A DNA stretch of 64,000 bases from Sipunculus nudus (lineage: Eukaryota > Annelida > Sipuncula > Golfingiida > Sipunculidae): positions 81,802,142-81,866,141 of the forward strand of contig CM049306.1 in NCBI GenBank assembly GCA_026874595.1. The letters run 5' to 3'. The translations under genes and the position numbers were made by a program. The notes under the pieces are model-generated. The model ran no database searches. It was not told where the DNA came from and saw only the letters and a program-made list of their open reading frames with translations. Below are positions 26,701 to 41,400 of the stretch, in pieces; positions within the stretch are counted from its first letter, which is position 1, and each line of letters opens with the position of its first letter.

Positions 26701-29396
26701 AATGTCAGTAAATATAATGTACTGACCTGAGTAAGTCTTATCAAGGTTCCTGGTCTATCAGTGAGATATACTCACACAACAGTCACACGAGGTATATAGT
26801 CTCCAGTGTAAACATGCATTATCAACCCACTACATACCTGCACATGTACATTAGGGCTATGTATTCACTCACCCATGCTCTATGTGTCTATTTATACATA
26901 CTTGAATATATAGTACTGCTGACATCTTCTCTCAGAGTTTAAACAGCACAACCATGTATTGTATAAGTCCATTAACTGTACCAAACGTTGTACAAACAGA
27001 AGAGTACCGCTATACAGATATATACCCCAAGACGGGGTGACGACTGTATCCCTGTGTGAGATATGCCCACACAAAACCACACACTTAGTCACTGGCCTCG
27101 GCTCGCTCAGCATGTAAAACTTTCTCTGTATCAGATAGCGGAACATGCATATGGATGAGAAGGTGCGGTCTTATTGGCTGATCTCCCAGTGTCAACAAGC
27201 TGTCACATGTGCAGGTGTACTGGTATTGTACAAGTAGCTGACGAACAGGCGTGGCAGTGAATTCAGGTACAAGTATATTAAACTATTAATATATACAGGC
27301 TGACCAGGATATGTCCAGGAAGTTGCTATATATGTCAGTAAATATCCTGTCTCGCATACATACATACATGCATGTCATCCAACAAAAATAGCAACCTGTA
27401 CCTTTTCTCAGAATATATATTAGCCACTGAGTAATATGATAATTTTTCATGATATGTAAATATGCAGATATCTATGCACTAAAATCTAAAGAAATATAAA
27501 TGATCTTTTGAAAAATTTTCATTATTATTATTCTAGCATTCCAGTGAAATTCATCAGGTATGAATGTTAATATTTATACAATAAAAACAAATAATCCTAT
27601 GTAGGATATATATACCATACTGCTAATAACTGGAAATGTTCTCTAATAAATCAAACTAAACAAATTATTGACTAAAAATGTCTCATAAGATATACTAAAC
27701 ATTATATCATGACTTACGGGGGCAGCCTTAAAGTAAAATATTATCAATTATTATCAGATGAAGAAAAACAAATATTAATTCAACACAATAATTTTTACCA
27801 TGAACAATTAGCAAATAGTTAACAAATATGGTGTAAAGAGAAAATGTTTACTTATATGTTTGCAATATTATAAAGCTATAATGTCTATTTCTGAGCACTA
27901 AACATTGAACACCTCACCTGAGTCTTCCAAGTTCTCCCCATTATCTGACAGTGGAGATCTTGGACATAAGGGAAGACTTCATAAGGATGCTCTCTGGGGC
28001 ATTTGTTATGAGATTAAACAGGGTATCACATGTTGATATCTGTCCAAATTTACAGTAATTAAGCCGTGTGTAATTAGGGCCACTCTATGATGAATTGTCT
28101 CATTAGAGTCCTTCTGTCCTTCTAATTAGGCTCAGCCACATGCTGGTACTGATGAGCATACATGTATATCATATTAATGTTTGTGTACCAGACAGGGGTG
28201 GCTACACTAATGAAATGTGTGATGTAAAACAGTTGCATTTAAAATAGCAACAGTGGAAAACATGGTGTTAAAACAGCAACAGAAATTATTTCCCATAAGT
28301 TGTTCACATGGTGTTTCAAACAGAAGAAATTAGTCTATATATGATAGTTACATAGTGTTTTCCACAAAATTTCATTATCTATATTATAATCAACTGTAGT
28401 GCCATTTGAATTTTGTCATGCAACTCATCAGTGGCCATGCCAGGGTTGGCCTATTTGTGGTCTTGTACTGTTAGGATTAATGCAAAGTGGGTCCTAAGGG
28501 GGGTATTTCCCATATTTTCCAATTAATCTTGAGAAATATGACATTTTTTTCACAAAAGGGACATTGCAGTGCCAACTATCTGGAACAACTTTGGAAGAGC
28601 AAGTAATGGGCCAGTACTTTTAATAGGCTCTGTTGTAAAATCATTATGCTAGACTAAAGCCTGATAACAGCTCTATTTTTATAAGTAAGATAGCTTAATA
28701 ATTTAGCAGATTGCACAAAGACTTACCAGACATATATATTTTATATTTTTTATTTAATACATTTTACACTGCTTCTCTTTAACCAAACGGATACCCTTTC
28801 AACTGACAATATATATTATAATGGATTATATACTGATTATATCACTCAAATAAAATACACATACATATCACACATCATAAATATGAAAAATCTATGCTGT
28901 TATGATTTAAGTATCCAGAATGAGCAAATAAATGACTAAATATGTTATAGAGTGTTTGCAAGTGCTTCACAGCTGGTTTCACTACTCACTCTTGCGAGTT
29001 GAAAAAAATTGCAATTTTTGTGATGTCATATTTGCACAAATTAAATTTTGCTTCATTTATTTCTTATAATATATGGGTGAATAAAAATCATCCACATGTG
29101 CTTTGTAAAATATTGACAAAACCCTCATATGAACACCTCTACACTGATGCACAAGTTAATGTTGGTAACAGATGGTATATCCACACTGCTCTTAATTTTC
29201 CTAGCTTTCAGTTATCAATGGAATGATGCCAGTATAATAATGTAATTCAATGTGTTCTCCCACGCTTACTAAAACACACATGCAGCCACACATGGTAACC
29301 AGCCACCTGATTAACCTGATAAACATCATCTCAGTAATACAAATGTTGGAAGTAAAGCTGGATCATAATCTACAGTAACTAAACAAAATTTTTAAT

Positions 29397-29455
<59 letters not shown>

Positions 29456-32400
29456 GATCTGTAATGTTTTATACGTGGGTATAATTTGTACTATAGATTC
29501 TACACGTTTGAGAGAGCCTGGAAAAGTACTAACATCTGCTCCATTATGTGCCGCGAGATTTTCGTTGACATTGCTTTACAGTCACGTTTGTGTGGTTTAA
29601 AATAACTGAACAGTCTGTGATACAAAATAATGAAAACAAAAAATGAAACTTTATTGGTAAAACTAGGAAAGAACATAGTACATTCCCCACACTCACAATC
29701 ATTTTTATGACAAACAGAATGGAGGAGTAATATTTAAATATATATAACCACCAAAAATGATCCTACAGAATTTTTGCTTAAATACCTAAATCAAATTAAT
29801 TTAGTTAAATCAATTAAAATAAATAATATGACAAAAAAAATTCAAGATCATATTAATTATATATATATATATATATTAGAAGATCTGTAATGTTTTATAC
29901 GTGGGTATAATTTGTACTATAGATTCTACACGTTTGAGAGAGCCTGGAAAAGTACTAACATCTGCTCCATTATGTGCCGCGAGATTTTCGTTGACATTGC
30001 TTTACAGTCACGTTTGTGTGGTTTAAAATAACTGAACAGTCTGTGATACAAAATAATGAAAACAAAAAATGAAACTTTATTGGTAAAACTAGGAAAGAAC
30101 ATAGTACATTCCCCACACTCACAATCATTTTTATGACAAACAGAATGGAGGAGTAATATTTAAATATATATAACCACCAAAAATGATCCTACAGAATTTT
30201 TGCTTAAATACCTAAATCAAATTAATTTAGTTAAATCAAGATCATATTTAAAACTTGAATTATTCAATAATCCTCTGAACCAATGCATGTAGCTATAGCT
30301 ATTGACAGCTTTATCTGATTGATCTATTAAATTTGAAATTTGGCTTTTTGTAAAAGCTCTGACAGCAAACAGAGCAGCAGCAATAGCATGGCCCTTAATA
30401 ACAGCATCCAGTGCTGTCCATGCTTCCATCACACAGAGTCTTATATCAGCCGTTAAAAGCACACCCTCAGACAGGCTTCCTGCATCACAGAATACACTAA
30501 GTTATGTCTGCACTGCCTTTCATTTAACTTCCCTTTTCTCCTTTATGGCTGAATAAAAATCCATTTTCTTTTCCCTGCCAGGTTGGGTTTGTGTTTTCTG
30601 TGCCTTGGAATATCTGCAGACATCACAGGGCTATCCCCTGGGAGATAACTAATGGATATTGAGCAGAGTGAGCAGGAGGAGTGATGTGCTTCCAGAAAGA
30701 CACGCTTTGATTCTGAACCAGAATTCTGAACTACGGACCACAGTATAAAACATGCTTTATGATGCATCGGTAGCCATGACAATGGGAGAACTTTGGCTTC
30801 TAATGGCAGCAAGCTTTTAAAATGAACATTATTGACCATGTTATTTCTATTCCCACATTAATCGTGATGTGAGCTATTTCTTCTACAGTTCATCATATCA
30901 AGCATTGCCTTTGATGGATGTATTGATGACAGTAATTATATCTTGAACTGAAGTAGATGTGGAATAAAAATATTAAAATGCTTTTACATGTCTCTTCAAG
31001 GGTACTAATAATCTTGCTTAAGTATTGGCAAGTATGAAAAGTATAGTAAAATGTAACACCTGTATATCATAATAGATTCTTGTGAATTCTTGTTAACAGG
31101 ATATAGCTCTCTTATATTTGGAAAGCAAATATTGATTGGAGAATGAAATTTGATATTTATTTATTATGCATGATGATTTCTTTGTAACTAATTAAATCTG
31201 TTAAGCACACTTTGTAAACCTTTTATCTTAACTATTAAAATTTTCCAAATTTTAAAGAAAACCAAAAAAAAAAAAGACAACATGATCAGTATATAGAAAC
31301 TGCTGAATTAATGAGCCCACACACCATAAATCAAAGTAATCCTTTCATTTCTTCAGTCAAGCAGAAAGCTTATTCTACTGTGTTAAACTGACATAAAAGG
31401 TCTATAATGCCTCACTACTGGATACTAAAAGGGAAGAAGGTGAGGGGAAGAATGAAAAAGCCTCACAAAACAAGACTTATAGGACTTATGATTATGGTAT
31501 GACCTGAAATCTGACCCAGCCATAGATGACATTTAAATGACATTTCTGAATGCTTCCATGGTGGCCTTGTTCCTTTGATTGAACATGTTTGTGTGGAACT
31601 GATTGATGTTACAAGGGACAGTTTTTGTTATGAATGGAGGGGCCCTAGGCATGGAAACTAAAGATAAAAGAAATAAATCCATCTCTCTTGTTAGGCTTCA
31701 GTCAAGAGATCATCCAATCATACTATCAGATTTTTACAAATTTTGCCAGCAGGCTGTATTGGTTATGCCTTTACCAAGGGTTCCACTGGAATCAATAAAT
31801 CACTGTACAAGTCTACATCCATATCCTTGTGAAATTCAATGATAAAAAAAAATTAATTTGAAGTGTATATACCATCTTATTCCCCTTTCAAGTGGCAAAT
31901 GCAAAATGGTTTCAAACCATTTTAGGGAAGTAAACTGGGCATTCAAAGGCAAACTGTTTTTGAAGTGTTTTCAATCTATTTTGGCCAAAGCATTCTGAAT
32001 CCTTCTCAAGAGGTGGTTTAATCCTCAATACTAATAAAATAAGACCCTTTGTTTAAACCTGTGTGAATTATACCCTTCATAACACAAAAGGTATATGCTT
32101 GTGTCAGCATGTTATATTACATTGTTTCACAAATATAATATACACTTGGTTTTGGTGCTTGATGCAAGTGGGAACTCACAAAATGTTAGAATACTTTTCT
32201 TTCATCTGCATTGTCCAAAATACTTTAAAACTATTTTCTATGTGACAGGGATACAAGAGTCTCAAAGGACATCTGCTGTCCTAGATATCTTTAAAGGTGG
32301 CAGTCAAAATGTAAATGCTAAAAGAGGGAACTCACTTTAGTTTGCTTCCTGTCCAGGTAGAACTGGTGTTGATTCACAGCCATAGACCAGATACATTTTG

Positions 32401-35400
32401 TCAGTTGGGGACTCAAAGAAAACCACGCATGTACATTAACGTTCCCTGGTCCAAACGTCCGACGACTCACTGACACTCTGAAGGTCAAAACACTCATTTA
32501 AAACTTGTACATATGCTGTAGTTGAGTAGCACCTAGTTTTAATATAATACATCAGATTTCTCTCAATATTATAGATCCATCTAATGGATACCTTGAGGCA
32601 AAATAGAATAACTAATTTGTACAAACCAGGCCGTCTGCAATATGTTCCAGACTAAAATGCCACGAGACAGGTTGTCTGGGATTAAAATGCCAGATATTTC
32701 ATGCACTACAAAATAACAGACTATATTTGGCCAGTGCTAAGTTACCTCAGTGGTAAATACCAGAGTCACTACAACAAGCTGCTGGTCAAATTAAGCTTGA
32801 TAATTATAACTGTTGCATACAAGAGGGATACACTAAATACATTTTTTTTGTTTATAATACTTTACAATAAGTACATCACATACACTCAGTATTGTTAAAC
32901 ATCCTGACAGCAGGACTTGTTTCTTTTAAAACAATGAACATTTAGTCATTTACATATTTCCTTAAACAGTGGAGAAACAATGTCTTACAACTATATAATA
33001 TAATGGCATTACAGATCTCATTTCCTGTATCTTTATGAAAAGTGAAAATATATTTGATATTTGAAAATTATATAAAGCTTTAGATATAGAAAATAGGAAG
33101 ACAATTATTGTATAAGATGAAGATAATATTCATGGCTGTGAAATTACTAAATTATATGTGAAATATTTCATACATAATTAATGCTACAGTCATGTAACAC
33201 TGAACATTTTGTCCGAAAATATTTAAACAATGAAAACAGGAATTCTTTATTTTATTTCCTTTCAAAATACTACAGTAATTATTAAAACAATCTGTAGGAC
33301 ATGGACATAGAATTTGTGCTCAAAATGATTAGATGTGGCTGCAATGAATATAGAGATGCAGACTAATACTTTTTGAGGTTGAACATCAAATAACAACCAC
33401 AGGACATTATAGGAAAAATGCTACAACATTAATAACCATTTAGTATTACAAATGTTGAGAATTAAAACAGCTACCACAAATATTAATCAATTTAAGATAC
33501 AAATGATCATTCAACAATTATAAAAGGCAAACAACCTTAGTTCAGTGAGCGAGATGACTGAAAAATATTATTTGAGGAAGCAAAGAAAAAAGGAAAAGTA
33601 ATAAGACATTCTGGCAAACAGACAAGAGAAACTCTACAGAAAGTAATGCAATTAATCATCAGCAAATAACCCATTAACAGGGGCAGTAAACCAATCTTTT
33701 CTTAATTGAACTGTACTCTGGAAAAACTAGTTACGTGGACTGTCTAATCCTTCTTGAAGATTGCATTGTGGATCAATAAAGAATGCAGTCATTAAGAATA
33801 CACCAAAGAGTTTATTCTCTCAGGCCTTGATTAACAGTAAAGGCTCTTCATTCTTAGCTCAGATTAATTATTTGTAGTGGGTGAGATACAGGTATCATGT
33901 AAAATACTGGTAGTTTCTATTCAACAGTTTATATTATGTGGTGTATCAGAATACTGGAACAGCACCGTAAAAACTCACATATAAGTTGATCTCGCATATA
34001 AGACGAGTGAAATTTTTAGCCTGAACTAAGGACCAAATCAGTTTAGAAACCACCTAAAAACAATCACTTGTTCATGGTCCCAGATTCTTTTTTTTTTGTT
34101 ATTCATTTAAAACCTTGCTTAGATGACCACCTCTACAATGTGACCACTTTATTGAAGTCCCAATGGTGGTCACAATTTCTAGGTTTTACTGTATTTATAT
34201 TTTTTTCTGCACTGTGGTCAATTTTGGTATTTCATATTGGTAGTGACCTAGTAATTATATATGTGTATGTCGAGGCCCAGATTAGAATCTGGCCCAATTT
34301 AAAACTGGGCCAAGCTGAGATTAGAATTTTGATCTGGGCCAGTCAGGTTAACAATCCTGTGGTGGACTGATTTTAAACTGGACCAGCCCAGATCAGAATC
34401 CTAATCTACTCCTACGCTGGCTTCAATTACACTATATTTACCTAGCTGGCCTTTAATCAATTCAAAGAATTTTTAAAACATTGTAAGTCAATTATAATTA
34501 ATATTTTATGAATTTATTTCATATTCTATGAAAATATCATTGGTTGGACTCCTGTCATATTTATTTTGTAATTTTATCTCTTATGTGAAATGTCTAAAAT
34601 ATAATTATAAAATAATCATGTTAAACACTGGTATTTTACAGCTAAAAACTACAAATGCAGCTTGCATAACATGTGCATCAATTCAACAAACTAAAACAAA
34701 ATTTAATCAAAAATTATTTATATAAATGTTACACAAGGTTAAGCATGTGTTCCAAGACCTTTAATTTCAAAATTTTATTTGTTATTGAAAGTTATTTATC
34801 ATTTATCATAAGTTGGGGTTTTTGGTCTGTGATTCCCCCCCCCCCCCCCAGTCACCCAATTAAAAATTTGCACATATTGTAACATTGGACCTAGAACATA
34901 TAACATATTAAGGAAAGAAGGCCCTGAAACATCTATTAAGATACCTGAACTTCAGTCAATGAAATTAGGTTACTGAAATTTAGCAAACAGAAAAATATAT
35001 ATCTAGTTTTCATAAATTAGATTGATATTTGCTAATTTGTGTGAATTATTAACATGATCATAATGTATTTAGATAAAACAGTGGGAACAATATTCACCAA
35101 CTCAGCATTTTAACTACTGAAGGTAGAGAATACTTGTATAACAGCATTTAACTATCTTCAATTGAGATTAGTTATCAGTTAATAGATTAGCTTTTTTTAA
35201 GTTATTAACTCCAAAGTGAAACCTCCCCCATGTGTGCCACCCTCTGAAATATAATTCTAAATCCAATTTTCATGCATGTTTACCTCTACTTTTGAGACTG
35301 CCAAAAGACAGCAATCATATCATTTTCTCAGCTGTGGATTTTCTGCTGTTGAAAATTACAGTAATGGTATTACAAACCTCTCCCTAGCCCCATTTCAGGG

Positions 35401-38400
35401 CACAATGTCATGCTGCTCACCCAAATGAGCATCACGACTGATAAATTACTTTTGCTCACTTATAAATGAGTAAAGCTGGTATTTAATTATGCATGTATAT
35501 ATTTAATATTACACATATTATTTTGATATTCAGAAGAGGAAATTATCCCAGTTAAGTTGAAAATTTTGATATTAAGTCAAGTAGATGTCTCAGAACTGAC
35601 ACATATTCTAAACTGTGATTAATTATGGTAGTTGGTTTCGGTGAAGTTCAAATGTGAACTTGCATGCTTGAAGAATAGACGAAACCAAAGAAACACATTA
35701 CATTTGTTCGTAAGCATTTTCTTCACTAAAATATTTTAAATGATCTTGTCTATTATGTGTTTTGTGTCCTTCAAAATGGTGTATCTGGAATAAATGTTTA
35801 CTGTATTATCTGATTTAAGATGATAGAATTCAAGCTAGCCTAAGATTAGATTAGGATTCTGATCTGTTTAGGCCTAGTTTAAAATCAGTCCACCACAGGA
35901 TTGTAATCTTGACTAGCCCAGATAAAAAATTTGATCTTGGCTGGCCCAGTTTAAAATTAGTCCACCGCGGGATTGTAAACATAACAAGCCCAGATCAAAA
36001 TTCTAATCTGGGCCAGTCCAGTTCAAAATCAGTCCAGACCCAATTTAAATCCTGAAGTCTTCACCACAGGATTTTAATCTGGACCGGCCCAGATCCAAAT
36101 TTTAATCCGGGCCGTCCCAGTTTAAAACTGGTCTGGCCCAGATTAGAATTTTGATCTGGGCCAATCCAAATCAAAATTTTGATCTGGGCTGGCCCAGTTT
36201 TAAATTGGGGCAGATTCTAATCTGGGCCTCGACATAAATATTATTAAATAAAGGACCACCAAGTTTGAATACAAAGACAGTTCCCTCATTGTTTCCTTTT
36301 TATATATTTATTCCAAAATGCTGAAATAATAGCATTAATATATTATATTTAAAAAAAAAAGATAAATAATTTTCAGTACTTCTTAAGAACATTATACCCT
36401 GATTAATGAAATGACAGTTCAAACAATGATTGCTTTAATTGTAAAGATGACTTCACATACGTTACCAAACACAAACAATTTTTTAAAAACTATAAATGTT
36501 TGCTTTATGTGTAAGCTGAAAGACTGATATAACCAAAACACCTATAGTATAAACAACAAGGGCCTAGAGGCACAATAGTCCCCCGCCATATGTTTTACTA
36601 GGAAAGTGTGGCATTAGTGATGGAGCATGTGAAAGTCAACTGCAAGTGTGGTACAATAATTCAACATTTTGCAATAATAAAATTTCTGTGACAGTAGTGA
36701 CACACCAACATCATGTATATACTGAGTGTAATAACACCAGCACAATAAGTGTGTGAGAAGACACAATATACTGGCAGTATAATAATATCAGAGTAGAAAC
36801 CTTACACGGCAAGAACTTACTGTGTGGTGGGGTCAGATATAGCATCTGAGAGAGAATCAAACTCCTCTATAGGCTCTTGTATAGCGTCCTCATACAAGTT
36901 GAAACTGCTGAGAGTGTGAACGATTCTGGCCGCGCGGGAAACAAAAGAAGGGATCAGCATTTAAACATCACTACACGATGCTCCTTCTATATTCCTAGCT
37001 CTGTTCTTTACACCTCGCTGGTCAGATATAAAGCAAGCAAAAACTTCAAGCCACAAAAACATGTGGAATTAAGAAGCAAAACAACTCAAGTTTTCATTTC
37101 GGCATGCATAATCACCATGCTTACTCATAAACAAATTGTAAAATACAAATAAAAGTATATTTATAATGACAACATGGATGATACATGCATATGAAATATA
37201 AGAAAATGTAAGAACATGGTGTGCAAAAGAATGAAAAGCTGTTCAATATGCAATGAAATAATGAAAACACCATAAACAGTACACAGTTATATATGTTCAA
37301 GAACTGAAATTACATTTAATTAAAATTACATTTTCTGTGTTTCACTTTTACTACTGAAATCTTTAAGAACCATTTTAAATGTATATTCAATAGTTCAACT
37401 GCACTGATGGCTTGTTTCAAAATCCCTGGTAGGTAATGCTTATTACTGGCTTGTCTCATTAGTACACCTGATCAAAAATGGAAAAACTGACATAAAATGA
37501 CAAAATTGGAGAGACAATTGCTTATGTTAACTTTTTACCAGGATAGAAATGAGATTTTCCCAAACAAAACCATATCATATTTTTGATCAACTTATAAGTA
37601 GACCTAAAGTTAAATTTAGAATTATCCATATTAATGCTATTATGCTGAATTTAGACGTGATCATGTGCTGAATTTGAGCATGTCACATTTGGTGGTTAAA
37701 GCAGAAATTAAACTGTTAGTTTATAGTCACAATTGACACTATTATTTACATAATAGCAGTGTTTCCTTTGATCACTAAATATAGCATACCAGAGTTAAAT
37801 TCACTAAGGCTAAAAATTTAATATAATTAATACTATACTTGACAGCAACATCTGTGGGTGTATATATATATATATGAACTCTCCAGGTAAGAATGATAGA
37901 CATGCTTTAACTTCATAGAAACGGAACACAATGTGCATGACACACTTATCAGAGGTAGAGTCAACATTGTACAAATACACAGAACAAGCAAAACAACACG
38001 AGGTGTGGAGGTAGCCACTGTGTATGATATAAGTGCAAAACCATTATGTGGATATCTTACACTTAACTGGATTTTCAGGCCTGACCTGGTTTATTATGGC
38101 TTTTAAGGAAACTGCTAATAAAGCTGTATAAAATGTATAAAACCATGCAGGCAGACAGCAAAGAAAACACGGAGGTTTAACAGGAACCTCCACCATAGTC
38201 ATTCAAACAACACAAACATGGTCAAATGCTTTAATTTAGTGACTCACCTTTTTGGGTCATGGACTTCTATAGAGAATTTCTTGTCTCGGAAATATAAATT
38301 TTCCAGTTGCTTCCAACTAAAAACCTGCAAAAAAAAAAAAAAAAACATTAAAATTGATCAATCTGGATATATATATATATATATAAGAGCTATGCTAGAG

Positions 38401-38426
38401 TTGGGAACATTGTCAGTAATGATATG

Positions 38427-38471
<45 letters not shown>

Positions 38472-41400
38472 TATTTTATTCATAGTGAAAGTGATTATTT
38501 TTAAACACTATTGGAGATCACACGATTTATGTTAATTAAACTCATTAAATGTAAAATGGGCAGTTTCACATGTGGGGAGTAACATGTACATGAAAATCAC
38601 CTAGGAAGCAATTATCAGGCATAGGATCTGTGTTACACTCCTAAAGCAGTGGTTTTACACTGCAGTTGCTCAAGATCTCCTTCATTTTTTAACCACTGCC
38701 ATGTTCAGCAAGTTTTTTGGGTCTCAATTCCAGGGCTGTCAAGAATCAGACCAACAAGAGTTTTATGTCGCAGATTTAAAATTTTTTATGCACACTCTTT
38801 AAAGAGTTGGATGCATACTGCAATACCACACTCTCATTGGCAGCAGTTATAATGAAGGAGATTTGGAACAACTGCAGAGTATAGTTGCTGTACAAAGATG
38901 ATACATCTGCATGAACTGAAGGATTCCCAGAAAAATATATATTAGATAATATTTTAGACCTGAGCCTTTATAGGTTAACTAAGCGCTGATAGATCTATGA
39001 ACTCACAGTGCCCCAGGACTCTTCAGCCAGTTCATGCATAAATTCACACAAGGGTTTTAACTAAATGAAACAATTTTTTCATCCATGCACATATTTATGT
39101 TCATATGGTGTAACTGGGGTTTAAACATACATCTGGAAGCAATGTACCATACCTCCACACACAGTCACTCCATAATCAGTCTAATCACTCCATCACTCAG
39201 CGGCCAATAAACATCAATCTATGAGAGTCAGGCCTCACGACTATGCTCAGTCACTCATAATGAGGCAAGCAATCTTGATGCCCAAGATTAAGTTACAGGT
39301 TTCCATGACAAAACGTGAGGATCATGATGCATGATTTTGAGTTGGAAGCCCAGCAACCAGGATTTTGTGTAAAAAGTATTGCTTGTGCTGACCTCACTAC
39401 ATTTACACTAAGCCAAGATCACATCTGACTGAGCACTTTAATACACTTTATTAAACCCATATACAGTAATCTCCCTATTAGTTCCTTTACAGGATATCTT
39501 GCATGATAAAACTATGACATAGCCAACATAAACAGTTCATACTTGTTGATAACTGGAAAAATCATGCATGTTTTGAGATGAATATTATTGTATTTCAAGT
39601 TGAACATGTTTCAGCATGAACATGATAGTAATTATTTTTTTTTAATTATTTAATTAGTAGGTAATACCAAAAAAAGTCTAGTCTACTGGGTGGTATATAC
39701 TGGATGAGTCTGGTCTGGTCTGAACTGTCAGCAATAGCTGGTCAAGTGTATAACTTGGTTGCCCTGGGGTGACCTGCCACATGTTTAAGTTTGTCCAATA
39801 CTAAATACACTACTAAATACTGGCTGGCTGTGCCAGTGGGTAAGGCTTTGGCAAATACTGAGGCCAGATCAGATTATCATAATAAATCATCCTGGCCACC
39901 AAGACAAGTTAACAAGCCTGTATATATACCAATATCCTGTGGCTCTTATCAAATGCATCTACTGGCAGTGAGCAGAATTTCAGGGAGGGTCTTTCATGAG
40001 GTGTGGTCATATTACAATTAACAAACCACTTAAAAGCAGAATTTGTATCCTAACTGTTCACTCCCGAGTCATAATTCCTGACTGAGGCCATAAACCACTG
40101 CTGTGTCCTTTTCCACCCAAAGGGTGAACTGGTACTCAGTATTGGCAACTCCCTATAACCATTATGAGCACATCTCTAGCCTGTATCAAATGACTGCATA
40201 ACTAATAGAATACAAGGCACTCTGTACATATATCAGCATCTAATTCCATCCACTTGGTTTACTGTAGTCACTCTGAACTAAATGACCCAGCAGAGGTTCA
40301 TTTGAAGACATATATCTCAGCACAAAAGAGTACAGATAATATTTCATTTATGTTCCTCTTTGCTCAGAGCATCCTGGTCTGATCTACACTAAGAAAAGTT
40401 CCTCTAACACTGGTGCATTGATAAATTAATTATCACTCAAATGCTTCACTGTGTGCCAGACACTGTGACATATTAACATAGGCTGTTTTTCTCTGATATA
40501 GCTATGACATCATGGCACATGAACACAGCTAGTTCTGTCAGTCCCAGTACTGTGACAGCAAAACACAGCTGGAGATTGGCATGCCCCCATACTGTGACAA
40601 CATCATGCTGTCTGATGTTTATATATCTCTTGTATATTATGACAACACAAGCTGTCCTGAATGTATACCTACTTGATATGAGTTATTTTCCAAACTGTTA
40701 TGATCTTTATCAATACCTCTGCCTAGTAGTTGAAGTGAAGTTATGTATTTTTCCCCAAATGTTTGTTGGTCTTTCAACCATACAAGATATGCCAAAATGA
40801 AAGAATAAAACAAATTACTATTAATTTTTGTGGAAATGTAGGTTTTGAGGCAAAGAAGAGATATTAACATTTGGTTTGAGAAGTAGTGCCTGTTTGTCTT
40901 TCTTTCTTCAAATAATTAAAAATTAGCAGTCATTAGTGATGATATCTGTTGGTGGAATATGGTACTACAACAGAATATACACCACTGTTAAGAGTAAGTG
41001 AAACCTAAGGTAAATGGAGCATTGATAATACAAGCTTGTTTCATAAAACACTTTTTTTCTCTTTTCAGAATAAGTAACTCTCTGAGTAATGTTATTTTTA
41101 AAATAATAAAATCACTTAAAACATATTATGTTTATAATGACCAAAAAAAAGACAAGTTTGTATATGAAAATAAATGTCACAACTACCTTAACATCAAGTA
41201 TCATTTTAACCACCTAAAAACAAATGTCTCAATGAAATAAATCAATATTTAATATTTATTTCAGATCTTAAATATTAAATAACATTCCATTTTTTTTAAA
41301 TAAAATTTTCAAAATGTTAATTGTTTTAAAGTTCACATTAAATGAAGGTTTCTTGTTTTGTATTAAAAAGAAAGACTGAGATCTAACTAGCATGCAGTTT

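Larger units (their letters stand above)
25246..32335 (-). other. FRMD4 intron g-h, 7.1 kb
   Basis: It holds a 20-base C run (25510-25529), a long (TA)n, the 426-bp tandem duplication at 29402-30239 and a family C MITE (31879-32253). The stretches 26000-29400 and 30240-31870 contain no identifiable element. Short open frames such as 26892-27146 and 30217-30839 (minus) match nothing I recognise and lack supporting splice sites. Confidence 0.6.
32478..36820 (-). other. FRMD4 intron f-g, 4.3 kb
   Basis: About half of this intron is the foldback-like element at 34266-36236. A family A fragment precedes it. A short stretch at 33966-34010 (ACCGTAAAAACTCACATATA) resembles one end of a TIR element but has no partner. 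The remainder is plain. Confidence 0.65.

Noticed and set aside
27919-27970. Exon-like minus segment (SPLSDNGENLEDS) with donor G|GTGAGG
   Set aside because: No acceptor gives a phase compatible with exons g and h, which already join perfectly without it.
29402-29450. TA run considered as a CRISPR-like or origin-type feature
   Set aside because: It is a simple dinucleotide microsatellite in eukaryotic intron DNA; nothing supports another role.
30217-30839. Two minus-strand frames of 81 and 98 codons
   Set aside because: No recognised domain, no splice support, and the first partly overlaps the tandem duplication; probably decayed mobile or random sequence.
33966-34060. ACCGTAAAAACTCACATATA, like the end of a TIR transposon
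   Set aside because: No inverted partner or target duplication was found nearby.
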